In this document: piece by piece, positions 1 to 8,811 of the stretch | How positions within the stretch are numbered: position 1 is the stretch's first letter | How the letters are laid out: each line of letters starts with the position of its first letter | NCBI GenBank assembly: GCA_030544685.1 | Contig: CP086683.1 | Coordinates: forward strand, 2,108,001-2,172,000 | DNA: 64,000 bases | Source of the DNA: Pseudomonas sp. B21_DOA | GTDB lineage: Bacteria > Pseudomonadota > Gammaproteobacteria > Pseudomonadales > Pseudomonadaceae | Direction of reading: 5' to 3' | Position numbers and translations under genes: made by a program | Notes under the pieces: generated by a model | What the model was told of the DNA's origin: nothing | The model's input: the letters and a program-made list of their open reading frames with translations, nothing else | Database searches by the model: none

Positions 1-1
1 C

Positions 2-772
2 CCACAGGTTGCCGTGCTGCGTGAGCAGGGCGTCAACGGTCAGGTGGAAATGGCCGCCGCTTTCGACCGCGCCGGTTTCAGCGCGATCGACGTGCACATG
101 AGCGATATCCTCGCCGGCCGTGTCGATCTCAACGAGTTCAAAGGCCTGGTGGCCTGCGGTGGTTTCTCCTACGGCGACGTCCTCGGCGCCGGTGAAGGCT
201 GGGCCAAGTCGGCGCTGTTCAACAGCCGCGCCCGCGATGCGTTCCAGGGCTTCTTCGAGCGTAACGACAGCTTCACCCTCGGGGTGTGCAACGGTTGCCA
301 GATGATGTCCAACCTGCACGAGCTGATTCCGGGCAGCGAGTTCTGGCCGCACTTCGTGCGCAACCGCTCCGAGCAGTTCGAAGCGCGTGTGGCGATGGTG
401 CAGATCCAGGAGTCGAACTCGATCTTCCTGCAGGGCATGGCCGGTTCGCGCATGCCGATCGCCATCGCCCACGGTGAGGGTCATGCCGAGTTCGCCAGCG
501 AAGAGGCACTGCTGGAAGCTGATCTGTCCGGTTGCGTGGCGATGCGTTTTGTCGACAATTACGGCAAAGTCACCGAAGCCTATCCGGCCAACCCGAACGG
601 CTCGCCGCGCGGGATCACCGGCCTCACCAGCCGTGACGGTCGCGTGACGATCATGATGCCGCACCCGGAGCGTGTGTTCCGTGCGGTGCAGAATTCGTGG
701 CGTTCGGAAGACTGGAACGAAGATGCACCATGGATGCGTATGTTCCGTAATGCGCGTGTGTGGGTTAACTGA
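2..772 (+). CDS. purL: Phosphoribosylformylglycinamidine synthase, C-terminal part (gene starts before the window)
   Basis: This is the 3' end of purL, open from base 2 to the stop at 772. The visible 257 residues are the glutamine amidotransferase domain, which supplies ammonia to the FGAM synthase domain in the fourth step of de novo purine synthesis in the cytoplasm. The nucleophile elbow [10 protein letters not shown], with the catalytic Cys, and the closing PHPERVFR, with the His and Glu of the triad, are both present. The roughly 1000 N-terminal residues expected for the large single-chain PurL lie outside the window. The frame is clean. Confidence 0.97.
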   Translation, partial: PQVAVLREQGVNGQVEMAAAFDRAGFSAIDVHMSDILAGRVDLNEFKGLVACGGFSYGDVLGAGEGWAKSALFNSRARDAFQGFFERNDSFTLGVCNGCQMMSNLHELIPGSEFWPHFVRNRSEQFEARVAMVQIQESNSIFLQGMAGSRMPIAIAHGEGHAEFASEEALLEADLSGCVAMRFVDNYGKVTEAYPANPNGSPRGITGLTSRDGRVTIMMPHPERVFRAVQNSWRSEDWNEDAPWMRMFRNARVWVN

Positions 773-777
773 TCGTC

Positions 778-1088
778 GTGTACAAGCTGGCGTTTTTGTT
801 CCCGACAGCCATGTCGAGGTGGTCAAGGGCGCTGTGTTCGCTGCCGGTGGTGGGCGGATCGGTGACTATGACCATTGTGCCTGGCAGGTGCCTGGCCTGG
901 GCCAGTTTCGACCGTTGGACGGCAGTCAGCCGTTTATCGGTCAGGCGGGGCAGGTTGAGCGGGTTGAGGAATGGAAGGTTGAGCTTGTCGTTGCGGATGA
1001 GTTAATTGTGGCTGTTGTGGCGGCGTTGAAGCTCAGTCATCCGTATGAGACGCCGGCTTATGAGGTGTGGCGGCTGGAGGATTTCTGA
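778..1088 (+). CDS. Nif3/YqfO-like small protein, frameshifted near its start
   Basis: The gene begins with GTG five bases after the purL stop. It reads MYKLAF and then, after one base is restored, FVPDSHVEVVKGAVFAAGGG and on to a C-terminal HPYETPAYEVWRLEDF. This is the roughly 103-residue stand-alone C-terminal (NIF3-insert, PII-like fold) protein found next to purL in pseudomonads. Its biochemical role is not established. The frame breaks in the T5 run at 793-797, where six T would join the two halves exactly. I treat this as a likely sequencing error, not a real pseudogene. Confidence 0.8.
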
Positions 1089-1111
1089 TCTTCTTTGCTG
1101 CTTGAACGTGA

Positions 1112-1146
1112 AACCCGCAGATGAGGGATTGTCTGTGGGTTTTTTG
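1112..1146 (+). terminator. Rho-independent terminator after the nif3-like gene
   Basis: AACCCGCAGA (1112-1121) pairs with TCTGTGGGTT (1132-1141) through one G-T pair, around a 10-base loop, and the stem is followed by a run of T. It lies 23 bases after the nif3-like stop. Confidence 0.8.
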
Positions 1147-1198
1147 TTGGCCTTGGTTTTATTTTGATTTGGGTGAATATCCGTTTTTGCGGTGCTGC

Positions 1199-1460
1199 GG
1201 CTCGCGGTTTCGCCTGACGGCGACTTACTTTTTACAAGCGCCAAAAAAGTAAGCAAAAAACGCTAGCTCCTGCGTTCGGCCCTCGCAGGCTCGGGTTCCT
1301 TCGCTGCGGGATCGATCCGGGCGCAGCGGCTACGGTTTGCTGCGCTGCACCTCCTTCCGCTGTGTTCGACTTCGTCGAACGGTCGCTGCGCTCCCGCGCC
1401 CGGATCAATTCCTCCACTCAGCCTTCCGACGTCGCCGGTGGATCAGGATCAAAAGCACTC
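1199..1460. repeat. Non-coding Pseudomonas intergenic repeat
   Basis: The stretch starts with an inverted pair, CTTACTTTTT and AAAAAAGTAAG (about 1222-1254). A GC-rich segment with CCTCGCAGGCTCGGGTTCC and GACTTCGTCGAACGGTCG follows. I recognise this as a dispersed intergenic element of fluorescent pseudomonads that is often mis-called as short ORFs. No start, ribosome binding site or recognisable protein is seen on either strand. Confidence 0.6.
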
Positions 1461-1474
1461 GAGCTAACGCTCAT

Positions 1475-1509
1475 TGTGTAGGAGCTGCCGAAGGCTGCGA
1501 TCTTTGCTC
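1475..1509. repeat. GTAGGAGCTGCCG-type dispersed palindromic repeat, single copy
   Basis: TGTAGGAGCTGCCGAAGGCT followed by GCGATCTTTG is one unit of a second dispersed repeat family. The same family appears as an inverted pair at 16134-16202 and as a damaged copy at 22455-22503. It directly precedes the tandem array. Confidence 0.6.
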
Positions 1510-1518
1510 TTGCTTTTC

Positions 1519-2022
1519 TGTGGGAGCGGGCTTGCTCGCGAAGGCGGCCTGGCAGCCGACCTGTTTCTCGCTGAATGCTTGCGATCAAACTGTGGGAGCG
1601 GGCTTGCTCGCGAAGGCGGCCTGACAGCCGACCTGTTTCTCGCTGAATGCTTGCGATCAAACTGTGGGAGCGGGCTTGCTCGCGAAGGCGGCCTGACAGC
1701 CGACCCGTTTCTCGCTGAATGCTTGCGATCAAACTGTGGGAGCGGGCTTGCTCGCGAAGGCGGCCTGGCAGCCGACCTGTTTCTCGCTGAATGCTTGCGA
1801 TCAAACTGTGGGAGCGGGCTTGCTCGCGAAGGCGGCCTGACAGCCGACCTGTTTCTCGCTGAATGCTTGCGATCAAACTGTGGGAGCGGGCTTGCTCGCG
1901 AAGGCGGCCTGACAGCCGACCCGTTTCTCGCTGAATGCTTGCGATCAAACTGTGGGAGCGGGCTTGCTCGCGAAGGCGGCCTGACAGCCGACCCGTTTCT
2001 AGCTGAATGCACCCGATCACAA
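1519..2022. repeat. Tandem array of seven 72-bp REP-containing units
   Basis: Seven head-to-tail units of exactly 72 bases begin at 1519, 1591, 1663, 1735, 1807, 1879 and 1951. Each contains GGGAGCGGGCTTGCTCGCGA, a REP-like palindrome, then a constant linker ending GCTTGCGATCAAAC. Units differ only at a few positions, such as CTGGCAG or CTGACAG and ACCTG or ACCCG. The last unit degenerates after position 2000. Because 72 is a multiple of 3, long repetitive reading frames cross the array on both strands. They have no start context and are not genes. Confidence 0.95.
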
Positions 2023-2403
2023 TTGTAGGAGTGAGCCTGCTCGCGATGAGGCCCATCCAGGCGCCCGAGAATTGGCGATTGTTTAAATCTGGTAACCAAT
2101 AACCCGAACCTTCCCACAACGTTTTCAGGTTGTCCGTCGGACGTGCGATCTCTAGTCTTTTCCCGTCGCTGCGAATCAGCGATCGGGAGTGAGATCCCCG
2201 GATAGCTTGCAACTGGCGCCAGCACCACGATAATTGGCGCCAGCTCAATCTGCTGCCTGCTTTATGGCGGCTGTGTGCGGGCAGACTTCGGTCTGGCCGG
2301 TTGCCTGCTCCGGTGGATCTCACCTCGCACATAGCTGCCACCTATTCGCCGCGTGAGATCCGGCGATCGATGGCTGCCCATCAGCATCAGCAGGAGAAGC
2401 ATT
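2023..2403. other. Gene-free leader region upstream of the DUF6124 gene
   Basis: A degenerate REP half (GAGCCTGCTCGCGATG, 2034-2049) is followed by two copies of the palindrome TGGCGCCA, the first near 2214 and the second near 2235. A hairpin with a stable UUCG loop (CAGAC-TTCG-GTCTG, 2282-2295) comes next, then CACCTCGCACATAGCTGCCA and GATCCGGCGATCGATGG. I recall similar leaders in front of DUF6124/DUF3077-type genes, so this is probably a structured 5' untranslated region. No protein-coding gene is seen. Confidence 0.4.
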
Positions 2404-2765
2404 TTGGATAAGGTCGTCCCCGACCCACCCCTCGAACCCACCACCCCCTCGAACAAACCATCCGCGCCGACGACCTTGCGAAAAACCGCGAAGCGATCAA
2501 GCGCGCTCTGGATTTTTACCTGTGCCCACAGCCGAGCAAGGCGTGCCCGCCCAGCACCATGTTCCTCATCCAGCCCGACGTCGACACCGAGACCCTGCTG
2601 GCCCACGCCTGTGAATCCCTCGCTTCAGCCAACACCCTGGCCAGTGATTTCGCCGATCAGCTGGGGCGACCGCAGCGCAATACGGCGCTGGCGATTCAGC
2701 AGATCATCATGCTCGCTGAGCTGGCGGTGAACCGTGCGCTGGATCGGGTGGATCCTCGCGCCTGA
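2404..2765 (+). CDS. DUF6124 family protein (frameshifted)
   Basis: This is a small conserved Pseudomonas protein of about 120 residues with unknown function. TTG at 2404 is the best start, with an AGGAG about 10 bases upstream, giving LDKVVPDPPLEPTTP. The reading then continues LEQTIRADDLAKNREAIKRA and ends MLAELAVNRALDRVDPRA, the helical C-terminus typical of the family (SLASANTLASDFADQL). The two halves are in different frames. Restoring one C in the C5 run at 2444-2448 joins them. An alternative start at ATG 2559 would give only 68 residues. Confidence 0.65.
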
Positions 2766-2835
2766 AAAGCAGGCATCATCCAGGCGATAAATGGCGCGCG
2801 GCTTTGAGCTCGGCATTCAACGCCGGATTCCAAGC

Positions 2836-2872
2836 CAAAAAACCACCGGGCCATCAAGCCCGGTGGTTTTCC
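2836..2872. terminator. Bidirectional terminator between convergent genes
   Basis: AACCACCGGGC (2841-2851) pairs perfectly with GCCCGGTGGTT (2858-2868). It is flanked by A on the left and T on the right, so it can act on both strands. It separates the DUF6124 gene from the 3' end of the large minus-strand toxin-like gene. Confidence 0.85.
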
Positions 2873-2894
2873 ATAACGTGCAATCGCACTGGCG

Positions 2895-5800
2895 TCACTT
2901 CACCTGGGTCAGCTTCACATCTGCTGCAAGCATATCGGTCAGCGTTTCCAGGTATTTGAATAGCTGGTCTTTTTCCCCCAGCGATCAATGAACAACAAGC
3001 CTTGGTCATTGACTTGAATCGGCGTGACAACGATCTCGTCAGTCCTGGACTTATGCACCACGCTGGCGCTGCGGGTGTCTGCGTTCTCGATCAGGAAGTG
3101 CCCGCGTTGGGTCAGTCTGCTACGACTGACCGATGGCGTCGCGACAGGCTTTTTCCTCCCGGGGACGGCCACTTCCATCAGAAAGTCGCTGTTCAGGGCC
3201 CTTACGATGTCGCGCTTGCCGCTGACAAATTCCCACGTGCCGCGGTGAATGTCTCTGGCCAGTTCAGGCGCTGTGTCGCGTACGTGCAGGCTGACGGCTG
3301 AAAGAGTATCGGCCAGACCTGGCACTCCTAGATTGTAATTGGTGTGCGCACTGCCGATGAGGGCCAGCCATTTATGCGGTCCGTTTGCCAGTTGATCAGC
3401 ATTGATCACCTCGGTAGCGAAATAGCTGAACATCTCGTTTCGCGAAATATCCTCGTCATAGATGCCCTTGAGGTGGTAAGAGGCTGTGCAATCGAGGGCC
3501 CTGATGCGAATTTTGTATTTGGCCGCCGCCTGGAAGACCGCGGTGTACGTATCGTTGCCTTTATAAGTGGGCATGTGTCCATGATCCTGAGCACGCAGAT
3601 ACGCCTTTAGCCTGTCCGGCATGTGCTGGTCTCGTAGAAAAATATTCAGATCGGCCTGGTGCAGGTCGGTGAGCAGGTGCTCCACATACAACGTGTCATA
3701 CCCCGCTTCCTTGAGTGCTTTCATGTGCTTTATCAGCAGCGCTTTGCTTGCCACATCGCCGTGGGCTTCGCCGATCAGCAGATTTAAATCCCCGTCGCGC
3801 AACTGCTGCAAAAAGCTTCGAATGTGCAGTCGGAGGTGAGCACCGGCAGGATTGGCGCGTCTGGAGGGTCGAAATCGGTAAAAGCGTTTCTGGCTGTTGT
3901 CTCCAGACGATTGCGCTGGGCGAGGAAAGCGTCGTAGGCCTTTCTTTCACGGGGTACTCTTGGGGCGTAGTGCGAATCCAGGGACTTGGGCTGAGGCAAC
4001 ATGTCGGCGATGGCGTCGCGCAACGGCGCGGCAATATCGAATTCGCTGAAGTGATCAACAGGGGTGCTAGCGGCTGCGGGCCGGGAAACTGGCCGGGGCG
4101 CCTTGTACGTACTTGGCATTTGTACGAGGAAGTCACCTTGCGCTTTCGCTTCTCCGACGGTGGCACCGAGCGCATCCCTGCTTACGCGTGCGGGTTGATA
4201 CAAGTCGACATCTTCGACACGCACGGCAACGGCATCATGCAGGTCGGCCAGGCCCGGGGTCTTGTCGAAGGTGCACATGCGTGACTGTTCGGTGAGGACG
4301 ATCCAGCGTTCCTGCGGCGCATCGGCGATATCGGCAGCCAGGGCCTTGTGCGAGTAGAAATTGCGGATGCTATTACTGCGGGGCGTCAGTGGCGATACTC
4401 CTGACAACACCATGGCGTGCTCCAGTTGGTAACTGGTTGAGGCGTCCAGCGCACTGATTTTAAAGCCCTTTTCCCGAGCCGTGCGTACCAGCCCCAGATA
4501 GGAGAAGGCGGCGTCCTCCTCGTGCCCAAGTGCCGCATCCATGGTTTTCAGATGGTTTTTGATATTTCTCCAGCTTCCACCTTTGTTCATTTTTTCCAGC
4601 TTGGGATGGAAAACATCGCCCGCCAGATATTCCACATAGAGACGCTTGAAGCCACTGGCAGCGAGCGCGTCCAGATTCTCGATCAGCAGTTGTTTACTGG
4701 CGATCGAACCGGGTTGGGCGCCGATGACCAGATTTTTCCCTTGCACGCATCGCTGGTGATCAACTGTGCAAATGTGCTGTCGGCGGCAACGTCAGCGACC
4801 TGAGCGCGAGCGGGCAACGGAGCGAGTTCAGCGAAATGTCGGGTGGCGTCTGTGGTGAGTGTTTGCACTTGCTCCAGGTAGACACTGCGTGTCTTGGAAA
4901 ATCGCTTGACAGTCTCGGTAAGTATTGAATGTGGCAACGCCATGAAAGCCGCGCTGTTTTTGAGGGCCTCACTTCTGGACTGCGGATCCATTACTTTTTT
5001 GACGTTGTCCCAATGTTCGGGCGCAACACCATAGTCTTTATGCGGCCCCGGCGTTTCTGGAACAGCGTCATATTTTGGCGCGCCGCCGGCCACACCGCTG
5101 CGCACCATCATGCCGTCCGCGTTGCGCACGGTGAGGATGCCCGTCGACACCAGCTCCGGGCTACCGGGCACAGTGGTGTACAACAAATAACGGCCGAGCG
5201 CGTCGGATTGGTGACTGGCCCAATAGAGCTTGCCCCTGAACATCACCGTACCCATGTCATCCCGCTGCGGTGTGGCTGCAACCCGGTCAATCAGCGTGAC
5301 TGTCTGTTGCTGCTCTATGCTGGCGGCCCTGGCGGTCTGGCGCAGCGGTCGGTTGAGCGGTTTGAGTGAACGCAGGGCGGGACGCAGATCGGTCAGCACT
5401 GCGCCGGCGCTGTTGAACAGGTAACCAAGCAGATGCATGAACGCTTCGCCCTGTTCACCCTGGCGATACGCGTGCAGCGCCAGCATGGCGTCCTTGAACG
5501 CCAGCAACAGGCCAGTGCTCAGGCTCAACAAAGGAAAAGGCGCGGTCGCGATGGCGGTAACCCATTCGACACAGGTCCAGACCAGGCTGCTGATCATCTG
5601 TGCCCGGCTGGTGGTGGTGGCGTGGACATCATCGATCTTGCGTTGCAGCTTCATGTCATACAGGACATCACGCAGATCCTTGACCGGATCCACCGACGTC
5701 GTCGAGTCATACCGGGCTGGACCTGGCGTGGTTCGGTTGATCTCCTGTGGCAGGTTCTTTTTGGCCGTTTCCAGAAACGTACGGACCCGCTTCTGAGCCT

Positions 5801-8610
5801 GAACCCCGACCCTGACTGTCAGATATTCGATCAGCCCATCGGTCTGCTTGAGCAGGTAATTGAACAGCCGCGCTTCGCGAAAAGCGACACCGTCGGGGGC
5901 ATCCGGGGTGTAGAGCAGCGCCGGCTGTTTGTCGTGGCTGAACAACCAGGTATCGATGACCCATTCACCGTCAATCATCAGCCGGTGGATCGGATAGCGA
6001 GTGCGCGTTGGCGGTGAAGTGTCGTCCATGCTGGCGATGCTCCGCTCCAGCCATTGCCGATCGCTGGAGCTGATATGCCCCTGCAGTTGGCATTCCAGGG
6101 CAGCGCTTTTCATCTGCCGCTGAGTAATGGCCAGAAGGGTGCTGCGCCGGAGCACATAGCCTTCGCTGGCTGGACTTTGGAGTTCGGCTTTGACTTTGTC
6201 GGTATAGCGCTTGCCAATCCAGACCCCGGTGACCGAGCGTGCGACATTCTCCGGGGTGAGGTTGCTGACATCGACACCCTTCGGACCTTTGAAGCGTGCC
6301 GATCGGGAAAATTTTGCATCGAGGAAACCGATCCCGTCGGCATAGCCGTCACGATACAGCTCGGTGTAGGTCAGCGGCTTGGGGTCAACGCCGGAATGAT
6401 CGACATCGGAGAGTAGGCCCAGACGGTGTCCGGGTCGACATCATTGTCCGGGCGTTTGAGCAAGCGGTTCAGGCTGATCTTTGCCTGCTCGTGCACGAAA
6501 GCATCGAAGGCCGGAAAGCGGCTGCCGGATAACGGATGCGTGGCAAATGCGCGCAACGTGTTCTCGGCGCCTTCGGTCAGGGTCGTCAGCTGTCTGCGGT
6601 GGGCGGCGGTGGTCTGGCGATACCATAGCGGCGTGCTGAAGTCGTAGTCATCGATTCGCGTCGACAGCACGTGCTCAGCCATTGCGCGCAGGCAATCGAG
6701 ATGGCTGCCACAGTGCTCGAAGGTGACCTTTTTGTATTCCATGGCTTCAGGCTTGAAGCTCAGCGCGGACAGTACCTTGCGCATACTCGGACGAAAGCGC
6801 ATTGGCGCGCGATTGAGCAGGTAGCCAGCCATGCTCTCGGAGTCATTGAGGCTCTTCGCCCAGTCGAGCACGTGGGTCTGGCATTCGACTTCGCTGTCGA
6901 AAGCCTGGAACTGCCGGTCGCGTGGCGCTTGTGGAGTACACAGCAATACGCGTTTCACGGTGCCAGTGGCGCTGGACTCGCGCAGTACCCACAGATCCTG
7001 CAATTGTGCGCCGTGCAAGGACAGTGTTGCGGCCTGCAAGTGAAGGTCACTGGCGTTGCGCAGTCGCTGGATCATTTGTACGTCGCTGTCGAGCAGATGC
7101 CCCTGCAACATGGCGCTGTAGGCCAGGGCGACGATCCTTTGGTCGAGCATATGCTCGATGGCTGGTCGGGCGGTACGTCGGGCATGCATGTCGCGCTGCA
7201 ACTGAGCGAAGTCGACGCGAGGCTGCAAGTCGATCGCCTGCTCGATCAGCCAGGCGGGCGTCAGGTCGGCGAATTCCAGCGGCAGGGGCGCATGGTCATA
7301 CGTGAGCGTGGTGTGCCTGAGGAATTCCGACCCCGGCAATTCATCGCCGGTGTGCGGGCCTCGCAGCGACAGGTCGAGCAGGCTGCGCTGATGAGCATAG
7401 ACGCCGAATCCAGGCACGCGCCGATCAGTGCTGATCTGCAGTTTATCGATGTCCAGATCGTCGATTTCCAGGTCATCGCTCAGACGCTGCAGCCATTGTT
7501 CGCGAGCGAGCGCCGTCAGGCTGACCAGCGGCCCCATCAGGTCGAGCAGTTTCTGTCGCGCCTGTTGATAGTTGCCGACATGCTCTGCCAACTCGGTTTG
7601 CCGCGTAGCACTGGCGCTGCGAAACCAGTCCGGTGCGCTGTTACGCAAATGCCGTTCGAACAGGGTCTGGGCACGCAATTCGAGGCGCGGGGTGAGCTCC
7701 GGTAGCGCAGCGGCGATGGCACGGTCGAGGGCGGCGCGCAATTGCGCCGGGTCCTGTTGTGGATTGTCGACGAAGCTCAACGCCCGTTCGATGTCTTGCG
7801 TGCGTTTATCGGCGAGGGTGTCACAGGCGCGCTCGAACAGCGGCTGACTGTCGATCAACGACAGTTGCAACGGCCAGATGCCGGCTGCGCTCAAGTCGTG
7901 ATATCGCACGGGCAGCATTTGTCGGAATTCCTCGCGGCTGGCGGGGTGTTGCAGGTAGTGCAGCAGCCGGGCATCCAGATCTTCCAGCGAGTTGAAGGCT
8001 TCGATCCCTCGCGCAGGGGTGAACAACAGCACGTCGCCGACGTTTTGTGTGGTGACCAGACCATCGAGCGTCGGGCTGCTTTTTTCAGTCACCACAAAGG
8101 CACCGGCGAGTTCGATGGTTTGCCCTTGGTAGCTGAACTGCACAGCGTAGGCTGCCGGTCGCAGGGCCGGGCCCAGGGTGAGTTTTTCCAGCAACGCGCC
8201 GGCGTCGGGGTGCAGCAGACGATCTTTTACAGCCTGCCGCGCCTCGTGCTCGAGCGCGGTGAATCCTGCATCGTAGGTCAGAAAAGACTTTGCGGATTTT
8301 CCGTCGATCTGGTCACGCAGATCCATGTCGAGCAGTGTCGTATCGAGGTTTTTTTCAGGTCCGCCAGCAAGGATTTGCCGCTGCTGCTCTCTAGATCGCT
8401 GTCGGCCAAGGCCTGATACAGCGCACGGCTGCGCCGCACAAACTGCTCGCGATGGCTCTTGAGCAAGCCGTTGATGCGGTTCAGACAGGCTTGTTCGGTC
8501 GTGGTTTTCTGCTCTGGCAGCAGCGCGGTTTCGAGATTGAAAAAGTGATGCCCGATCTGATTGAGATCGCTTCTGATCTCATCGAACGTCGGGGCGGTGG
8601 ATGTGCTCAT
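2895..8610 (-). CDS. Large toxin-like protein (dermonecrotic/membrane-targeted effector type) with tandem TraB/Tiki-like domains; five frameshifts
   Basis: Six collinear minus-strand reading frames form one protein of about 1900 residues. ATG at 8610 (MSTSTAPTFDEIRSDL) has GGAGAG seven bases upstream. The frames join if one base is restored at each of 8349-8355 (T7), 6381-6384 (G4), 4733-4737 (T5), 3810-3814 (A5) and 2975-2979 (C5). The last repair gives the coherent tail EKDQLFKYLETLTDMLAADV. The long helical N-terminal part resembles Pseudomonas proteins annotated as dermonecrotic toxin or membrane-targeted effector proteins. It is followed by a hydrophobic segment (TAPFPLLSLSTGLLLAFK) near 5500. 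The C-terminus holds two tandem related domains. The second has GEAHGD, YVEHLL, ALDCTASYH and IGSAHTNY, the acidic and His motifs of the TraB/Tiki/ChaN fold also seen in the Pasteurella toxin C2 region. The first has GAQPGS in place of GEAHGD. No secretion signal is visible. Family assignment is from memory of similar proteins. Confidence 0.6.
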
Positions 8611-8702
8611 GGGCACGCTCTCCATGCGTGTGGGATGAACACCGAGCATGCCGAGGGTGCGCGAGAGGAGGGTGGTAGATATGTATTGCTTTGCCGGCGG
8701 AA

Positions 8703-8744
8703 AAATAGCCCGCCGTGCGTGTTGCGCTTTGTCGCACGGCGGGC
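8703..8744 (-). terminator. Terminator of the nag operon
   Basis: Read on the minus strand, GCCCGCCGTGCG pairs perfectly with CGCACGGCGGGC (8708-8719 and 8733-8744), followed by TATTTTT. It lies downstream of nagE, the last gene of the operon. Confidence 0.8.
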
Positions 8745-8765
8745 CACAGGCCGATGTTTTGAACC

Positions 8766-8790
8766 ATGGAAGCGAGCCTGCTCGCGACGC
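8766..8790. repeat. Single REP half-element
   Basis: AAGCGAGCCTGCTCGCGA is one unpaired copy of the GAGCGAGCCTGCTCGCGA repeat. It lies between nagE and its terminator. Confidence 0.7.
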
Positions 8791-8811
8791 GGCCCGCCAA
8801 TCACCGCCGGT

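Noticed and set aside
1519..2022. CRISPR array
   Set aside because: Whole 72-base units are identical with no unique spacers, and no cas genes are near.
1418..2341. Long repetitive ORFs on both strands over the tandem array (up to 307 codons)
   Set aside because: They exist only because the 72-base unit is a multiple of three. They have no ribosome site, no family and identical repeats of non-protein-like composition.
2895..8610. Several separate genes in the toxin region
   Set aside because: The frames are collinear, overlap at homopolymers and give continuous protein sequence after one-base repairs.
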